Source: Hsuehochloa calcarea
Lineage: Eukaryota; Streptophyta; Magnoliopsida; Poales; Poaceae
Reading direction: 5' to 3'
Assembly (NCBI GenBank): GCA_036346395.1
Contig: CM070606.1
Coordinates: 13,316,915-13,380,914, forward strand
Length of the DNA stretch: 64,000 nucleotides
In this document: piece after piece, positions 57,114 through 64,000 of the stretch
How positions within the stretch are numbered: the stretch's first letter is position 1
Layout of the letters: every line of letters starts with the position of its first letter
Translations under genes and position numbers: made by a program
Notes under the pieces: generated by a model
What the model saw: only the letters and a program-made list of their open reading frames with translations
Told to the model about the DNA's origin: nothing
Database searches by the model: none

Positions 57114-60100
57114 TGTGAGGACCCCCGGGTTATCTCCTTAAGACCGAGACTAAGCATGGTCTTAGGGACATAACTCTGGACCTCAAGTAAATGGATTCCA
57201 ACTTAACTCCATCCAAGCTAGAGACTCAACCGCAACTAGAGCCCCAACGATCATGCGCGTTGCTCCTCTGCGAGCGCTACATGATTGTCGGTTCTCCAAT
57301 AAGCCAAACCCTCCAGTTAGTGTGTTAAATGGGAAGCCACGAACAGCGAGCATGAGCTCATATTGGCTCCCAAGATCAGCGACCAATATGCTCATACTCT
57401 CATGCAACGTTGATTACATCCATACAACAATCATACATTAATAGTCCAAAAGACATTCTACATAATAGTTAAGGTCTACAACTATTACAAATGGCCGACC
57501 GGCCAAATTTAAATAAGAGTATTAAGTAGCAGCGGAAACAAGTAAATAAACCAAAAGACCAGTAGTGGTATGCCCATATCCCACCGCAACCGATCGGGAG
57601 TTAAATGAAAGCATTACTCGTCAATACGCCAAAATCGGCGCTAACAAGCTCAACGGGCTCATACCCTTCCTCACCTAAAATTGCAGCAACCGAGTTGAGT
57701 ACAAAGGTACTCGCAAGTCTTACACAAATAAAAATTAGTATGCTAGAGGCTGTTCCAAAGGATGGCTCATATTGGCTTAGTTTTGCAAAAGAGACGCAAC
57801 ATTTAACAACCTACACATACTAGTTTTTCAAGTGCCAATTCTAAATCAGATTTGAAGTAGGAATAAAGCATGTGAATAAGTAATAAATTGAATGACAAAT
57901 GAATCATACAAATATCAAAGTGGCGGTCCACTTTGATACATCAACCAGTGCACAAATAACAAAGTGGCGGTCCACTTTGCTACAACAACAAACATGAACA
58001 TCACATTCATGACAATACCAAGTTTTACCACAATTCAAATATGTCAAAGTCTAACAATAAGCAGCCACAAACTCAAGCGGTCGTCCATAACCGTGGACAC
58101 AGCCACAAACTCAAGCGGTCGTCCATAACAGTGGACACAGCTATTCGAATAGATTTATACCATGCAGGGGTGTACTACTTTACCCACATGACTTGATTAG
58201 CCCGTATGCCTCCAGATGCCTCCGAAAATAGCATACTTCCTAAGGTATGCCGGCCGGGTAAACCAAGACTCAGTATTTTTCAGCAAGTTGACATTATTGA
58301 GTTGAATCGCCCATGCGCGACATGATCCCACTTAGGGTAGGTTACACCACCCACCAACCAAATGGGCACGCAAGTTGTGCCGGGAACGCTGACCCAATTG
58401 ACAAATCTTAAATAGTGTTACCTACAAAATAAAATATTGCAATCGGTACCCTACGAAACATATATGCGATGGAACACATATACGTCCTCACACCACCAGT
58501 CATCAACTCAACAACACCGACCCCTTACTTAACCAAGCAGTGCCCATACACCGCGTGTGGTAGCACGAGTTTTGCTTGAACCGCAGGTACCCAAAGTTCG
58601 GTCCTTAATTGTATAGACAAGTCCAACACTTACCCAATCTCGTGCACAAAGACACCATCACTTGTCCAGACCAAAAGCTCATTTAAAATGACAAAATTTA
58701 ACTCATAAAACAGATACTAAGATCTGAAATAAACCAAAAAGTTATAAAGTTTGTGTTTCCCACAATTGTCGGGTTAGTCCCGACAATCAAACTACCGTTC
58801 TAGATTTGCATGGCTAAGCAACACATACCACGTAAGTCACACAACTTATCTTAAGCATCTCAGTACTGGAATAATTCATGGATAACCACAATGACGAGAT
58901 AATAAGAGGTGTCTAACTATTCATCATAAAAATAGGGACATTTAACAAAATAACATGCAAGCAATTAACATTGCACTAACTTAACAAAATATGGGATCAA
59001 ATATGATGCAAAAGAAAGTTCAAATGATGCTTGCCTTGTTGGTATGCTAGATGCTGTCCCTCAGTAGCGTATAAGTCAATATCGACAGGCTCGAAATCTA
59101 TATAAGTACAACACCGAATAAACATCAGGAAATACTCAAAAATTCAAAGTGCTAAAAAATGCATGATTTTTCTACAGTAGTTAAGTCATGATTTTAGATG
59201 AATTTAGGTGAAAGGTTTACTCCATTTGGATTTAACATGTGAAAGTTATAAGGGTTTGAAGTTCAATTTTCAGAAAATCCAATTTTAATATAATCTATCA
59301 CTGTTCATTGAACTTAAATATTTGGGCCAAATTTGTAGCACAGAAGTGAGCATAATGATTACATGGATAAAAAGGTAATATTAATACAAGTCCAAAACAG
59401 TTGAGTTTGACTCATTTTGAGTTCCCAAGATTTAGTTATGCATTTACAAAGTTGTCAGCAATTTCCTTTGTAACAATAAAGATTTTAAAAGTGCATTTTA
59501 CAAAATAATACTCTCTGGTACAGAGACATGCTTGAAACAAGTTTTAATATTAAGTTTATCAAAAATGAAAAGTATCAGAAGTGGTTTCATCCATTTTGGA
59601 GTTGGAATGAATTAGTTATGATTTTTTGAAGTTAACATATTTAATACTGTGCAAATTAATACTTTCTCGGATTTTATAAAGCGATTAATACTTTTCTCAC
59701 CGAGCTTCGTGCTAGCCCCAGACGCTGTCAGTGGGACCTGCGCAGCTCCACTCCCTACCGCACCTGTGCGCTGACAAGTGGGCCCGATGAACAGCGGCCC
59801 ACCGCGAGGCGCGGTGCGCACGGATCCTAGGTCACGCTCGCGAGCCGTTGGATTAAAATCCAACGGTCCACAGATGAGGCGCGTTCGGAGTGGTCCGAAC
59901 GGCCCAACTCATCTGGATCGTCTATTTCACATCCAACGGTCCACAGCTTGAGGCGTGTTCGGAGTGGTCCGAACGGCCCAGCTTATCTGGATCGTCTATT
60001 TCACATCCAACGGTTCGTAACGATTCTAGTGCATAGTACATCTTTCTTTTAACTCCCGATTTTAAACTCAGTTCTGACATGTGGGACCCTCCGTCAGTGA

Positions 60101-61684
60101 CTCATTAAGACGGCTAAGACAGCGATTAAATGCTAACTCAATCATTAGACTTTAATGACCGTCATTTGCCGTAAACGGATAGTTACAGTAGCTGCCCGCG
60201 TACGACAACACGGCCGCGCGCAAGTACGGTGGCTCACCGGCGCTACACGCCACAATGAGCGGCCAAGGCCAGCGTTAACCGCAGACTGCTTTGCTCATCT
60301 ACGAGCGGTGGTGGCGACACTAGAGGTGGCCCGAATGGCGGTTAGCGGAGCTAAGCGGCGGCACAACAATGCCAACATGCAACCATTAAACGAGCTCGCG
60401 GCGTTCAAGTAAGCAGTGCCCGAGCATCTAGGGGCTAAGAGACGAAAAGCGCCTCGGCGAAAACAAGACTTTCTTCAAATCAACGAAGTCCTGTCGTGCA
60501 TTGGTGAAATAAGTTGAGGGGTTATGATCGGCGGTCTAAAGCACGTAAGGTGACACGCTAAAGAGAGCATAATACTCACCGGAGATGGTGTTGGCTCAGT
60601 GGTGCCACTCGGTGCGGCGCTCGACACCTGCAGAGCTCAAGATGCACTAAGATCTACAAGCAATTGCGCGAGCCGAGGTTAGCCAAAATGAGAAGGGCAT
60701 CGACCACGAGCGAGAAGAACCATACGGAGGAAACTTACCCGAGTAGAAAGTTTGCGGCCTCCCTCTCCTCGGTCAACAGAGGAGAAGTGAGCTGAGTTCA
60801 AGGGGTAGAAGGGGTATTATTCTCGGGAGATAACGGAGTGGTGGCGGCGTTAGATGGAGAAGCTCCAGGAGTGGCCAACGGATGCGGTGGATTGACGGTG
60901 TCGACGGAACGCGGAAGGAATCGTCGGCCGCGTGGCGAGGGATTCCTGCACGAGCGTTAGCGAGAGGTAGGAGACGGATCTGACGAGTGGGCCCCTTCAT
61001 CGGTTTCTCAAGCGCGCGAGCCCGCTACGTGAGTTCACGCGACCGTTGATCTGGATCGAACCATCGGCATTGAGTGGAAACGTTAAATGCCGTAAAGGGT
61101 TACGAAATGGGGTCGTTGATTTCGATCGGATGGCTCCTACGCGAACACTTAGGGGTTGGTCGAGCCGATTTGCCGGGTCGGACTCGAGCCCAAGGAATAG
61201 TGCTGTCGGTTAGGGTTCAGGGTTTGATTGAGAATTAAAATGCTTTCTCCACTTTGACCATGGTGCTAAAAATAGAAATAAATTTCCTAAAAATGTGAAA
61301 TAAATCACAGGGGTTCCTGGGAAGGTCTAGTGTTTATAAAAATTATTGAACATGACTGTTCATGTTATAACCTGTAGGATTTAAATTCAAACTTAAAGTA
61401 GGTCTTTAAAATAAGTTTGAACTTTCTTTGAGTTTAAACCCATCCCAAAAATTTGGGGAAAATATATTCACTCGTGATAATTAATATAGTATTTTAATAA
61501 TATTATTTCAGAGGATATTCATACATTTATGTCACTATTTTCTTTAGTGTTTGTTTTTCATAAGCGTAGGTTTATATATTAGGATAAGATTTTCCTAGTG
61601 CAATATAAAATGTAAATGCTTTAAAATATGATGCATGCTAATGAGATGCATAATAAACCTCTCTATTAAATTGGGGATGTGACA
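57114..61684 (-). repeat. solo gypsy-type LTR (4.6 kb) with perfect TSD
   Basis: On the minus strand it starts TGTCACATCCCC at 61684 and ends GGGGGTCCTCACA at 57114. The TSD TTTAT is exact (57109-57113 and 61685-61689). No gag or pol is inside. It holds several short tandem duplications and hairpins: CAAAGTGGCGGTCCACTTTG at 57916-57935 and 57960-57979; 38-base units at 58062-58137; 73- and 74-base units at 59858-60004 containing GTTCGGAGTGGTCCGAAC. Its length suggests a long-LTR gypsy family or internal growth. Confidence 0.85.
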
Positions 61685-61720
61685 TTTATTAATAAAAGTT
61701 GTTCGGTTTATAGAGACCAC
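61685..61720 (+). repeat. gypsy-type LTR, segment 4 (end of the nested target)
   Basis: A short stretch after the second TTTAT copy that continues the plus-strand LTR begun at 40464. The exact end is uncertain because the adjoining Sirevirus LTR is truncated. Confidence 0.45.
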
Positions 61721-62532
61721 CATGGCACTTGCACCGACCCCCGCGCCGCTTGATGCAACCTGTCGCACCAAACTTCCCGTTCGGTCATCCTTGTCCATTT
61801 TGCGCCACGCTTGAATCCAATGACTTCATCTGGCACTATTGATCGTCTGAACCTCAGCTCTCAAGCCTAGTATCGATCATCCTCGCCGTTGACCGTGTTG
61901 ACCTCCAAGCAACCTGCACAACAATAGACCAAGAAATCGATTCTGGGAATAAGTTCTTCGCAACTTGACCCACGTTAGTCAAAACATGCATCATGCAATA
62001 TATATGCACTAAAACCCATGAACTTGACTCAACAAACAAACATTGCCACTACAAGGGCCGATGATACAAGTGAAAACCGGTCGACCGCCTCTAGCTTGCC
62101 TCGATCACTACTATCGGTCGGACCACCCAGAAAGGACTTAGCCAATTTTCAACAGGTGAAAACCGAAAGCAATCTAAAAATTTAAAACGAATAGAACTTT
62201 TGACTAGAGACTCCAAAAATTATGAGACCAAGTGCATTAGAATCCCCTCTTTTGCCTACACCCTCTATTTTTAGCCCAGCTCAAAAATCCACTTTTTGTA
62301 TTGGCCGGTCGGACCGCCGCCCATGGCCGGTCGGACCGCCACTAGCTGGTCGGACCGCCAGGGGTGGCCGGTCGGATCGCGCGATTGACCGGCTCGACCA
62401 TCCGGCGGTCGGACCGCTAGTGACTGACAAAGACATATTTTTGCCGAAAACGCGTGATTCGACAAACCTTCAACGTCATTTCCAATTGTAACATCATCCT
62501 AAGATCATGAGTATATCCCCATGATATTCACA
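61721..62532 (-). repeat. truncated Sirevirus 3' LTR
   Basis: Aligns with 42700-43492 of the full element. Keeps clear palindromes such as GCCGGTCGGACCGCC (twice, about 62303-62340). The left end is cut in the middle of the LTR. Confidence 0.85.
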
Positions 62533-63318
62533 ATCTCCCCCTTGATGCACACATTGACAATTTTCTAAAAATGTAAGTTTTAAGGTTTAAAAAATAAACT
62601 ACTTGACGTTTTCGCACAAAGGCACAACTTGGTCCAAGAGCAAGAGAAAACAATGGAAATAACCAAGTTGGCTTCAGATTAGTATAGGAAAGCGAGATAA
62701 GTCAAAAGAAAGCGAGAAAGCTTCAATTTTCAAAGAATAGTAAAAAATCTCACTTAAGGTCCAAATGAAAGAACAATTGTTCAAATTGACCTTTGATCAT
62801 TGTGAGGTTCCAAGAATTACAATTCAAGTTCCGAAATGGCAATAAGATGATAAGAATGCAAATTAAAAGCTCCCCCTCACTTTGATCATCATTTTTTAGA
62901 AAGTTTTGTTTTCTCCAAATAGCTCCCCTTTTAACATTTTTGCTACTTCTTCTCCCCCTTTGACAATGGAGTCATCAAGGAATCACGCCTTCCTCTCATC
63001 TAGAGATAGTAAATACAGAAATGAGGAAGAAGCATAAGAAAGAGCATGCATGAAATACAATGGAGTGGCTTTATTTTTTGAATTTTGCATACTTTAATAC
63101 AAGAAGCTTTAAAGATAACCCAAAAGAACAAGCTAGCATTTCTATAATCACATAATACATATCAAGCCTGAAAGTGCTAGCAAGATTATGTTAAGACATA
63201 TATATCAAAGCTAAGCTAGAAGGCTCAAAGTAAAAGCGATGAATTGTAACAATTTAAGCAAAGCTTCAAAACTAGCAAGTTCATCAACAGAGATCCTAAA
63301 GTGATAATGGCCATGTCA
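62533..63318 (-). other. Sirevirus non-coding tail (deleted copy)
   Basis: Matches 43493-44322 of the full copy, including PPT modules near 62870, 62920 and 62948. No coding sequence. Confidence 0.75.
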
Positions 63319-64000
63319 CATTATGACCACTAGGAGGTTCTACTAGGTTCCAGATTTTGTTTCTCTCAAAATTCTCTAACTCCTAATGCATGGCATTGAC
63401 CCAGCTAGAATCAGATAAAGCATGTGATATATCGCGGGGTTCGAAAGATGCAACAAAAGCAGAATGAGTGTAGAGACTCGGATCATGATACCTGTAGCGA
63501 GTAACTCGCTCATGAAGATGACCAATCATCTGATCCGGATGGTGACTCTTTTGGATGTGAAGTGGAGCACCGGGGGGTGATAGTTTTTCTTCGACCTCCA
63601 CAGTATGGCGATGAAGAAGATGCAGCAGGAGCCTCAAATGAAGGTGAAGTAATCGCAGCAGGTTCTTGCGCTGGAATAGGAGTCTCAGCAGCAGCAGGTG
63701 GAGGACAGGTATCAGCTTCGTCCTCATCTTCCTCCACAAAGATGCTCTCTGTCACCTGTAAATCACCTAAAACATCGGATCTAGCTTCAGGGCTAGTCTC
63801 ATCAAAAGTGACATTACATGTCTCCTGGACAATGTTAGTTTCAACATTAAAGACCCGAAAACCCCTCGAATGTGCAGGATAACCGAGAAGTAAACCATCA
63901 GAAGTTCTTGATTCAAATTTATCTAGGTTTCCTGTCTTTAGAATAAAACACTTGGCTCCAAAAACTTGAAAAATGAGAAACAGAGGGTTTTCTACCAAAC
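63319..64000 (-). pseudogene. Sirevirus pol piece: integrase C-terminus and RT N-terminus
   Basis: 63998-63510 carries FGAKCFILKTGNLDKFESRT and GYPAHSRGFRVFN, then the acidic/Ala-Pro linker. 63739-63383, in another frame, carries HERVTRYRYHDPSLYTHS and ISHALSDSSWVNAMH, the start of the RT region. A frame change lies between 63560 and 63510. RT catalytic blocks are absent because of the junction at 63318. Confidence 0.85.

Larger units (their letters stand above)
61721..64000 (-). mobile_element. second Sirevirus copy, truncated and internally deleted
   Basis: The same family as 41689-52682: LTR end at 62532, PPT at 62533-62546 and a tail with GGGGGAG modules, then RT N-terminal and integrase C-terminal sequence to the window edge. 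Relative to the full copy, about 2.4 kb (RNase H and most of RT) is missing at a junction near 63318. The LTR lacks its 3' part (minus strand). Confidence 0.88.

Overview
This is plant nuclear DNA, almost certainly from a grass (Poaceae). It is a pile of nested LTR retrotransposons with a few broken pieces of host genes between them. The grass assignment rests on the retrotransposon types (long-LTR Sirevirus-like Ty1/copia with palindrome-rich LTRs, Ty3/gypsy LTRs with TGTAACATCCC-like starts), the GC-rich leading exons and introns in the gene fragments. No intact protein-coding gene was found, and no rRNA, tRNA or CRISPR array was recognised. Every element's coding region is broken by frameshifts or stops.

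Layout. 1-1697: 3' end of a copia element (+). 1698-9459: Ty3/gypsy element (-) with both LTRs but no matching target-site duplication (TSD). 9460-9794: stray copia LTR piece (-). 9800 to about 15190: copia element (-) with a 3' LTR and gag-pol but no recognisable 5' LTR. 16351-19998: three host-gene fragments, all on the minus strand: RPS7-like, ubiquitin-activating enzyme E1 (UBA1) and 3-hydroxyisobutyryl-CoA hydrolase (CHY1). They keep intron borders but carry disabling mutations. 20198-27290: short-LTR copia element (+) with a perfect TSD (CTTAT), itself holding a solo Sirevirus LTR. 27296-30903: more gene debris, including the first two exons of RPAC1 (RNA polymerase I/III subunit AC40). 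30918-32459: solo copia LTR (TSD TTATT) just behind an RPAC1 splice donor. 32545-35544: truncated copia (-) with its 5' LTR. 35545-39719: unassigned DNA, a MITE-like repeat and a probable CACTA-like remnant.

40464-61720 is a stratigraphic nest. A gypsy-type LTR (+) begins at 40464 and is cut three times: by a full-length 11-kb Sirevirus-like element at 41689-52682 (TSD CCTTC), by a collapsed Sirevirus-like element at 53893-56435 (TSD CACGT), and by a 4.6-kb solo gypsy LTR at 57114-61684 (TSD TTTAT). From about 61720 to the right edge is a second, internally deleted copy of the 41689 Sirevirus family.

The most interesting items are the three-gene minus-strand mosaic (possible transduplication), the palindrome-rich Sirevirus LTRs and their uneven decay, LTR-type palindromes inside the coding region of the full element, the loss of the TATA box from that element's 5' LTR together with a YVDD to YVND change in its reverse transcriptase, an array of five CxxC pairs in its Gag extension, and the gypsy element lying between unrelated inverted copia LTR pieces.
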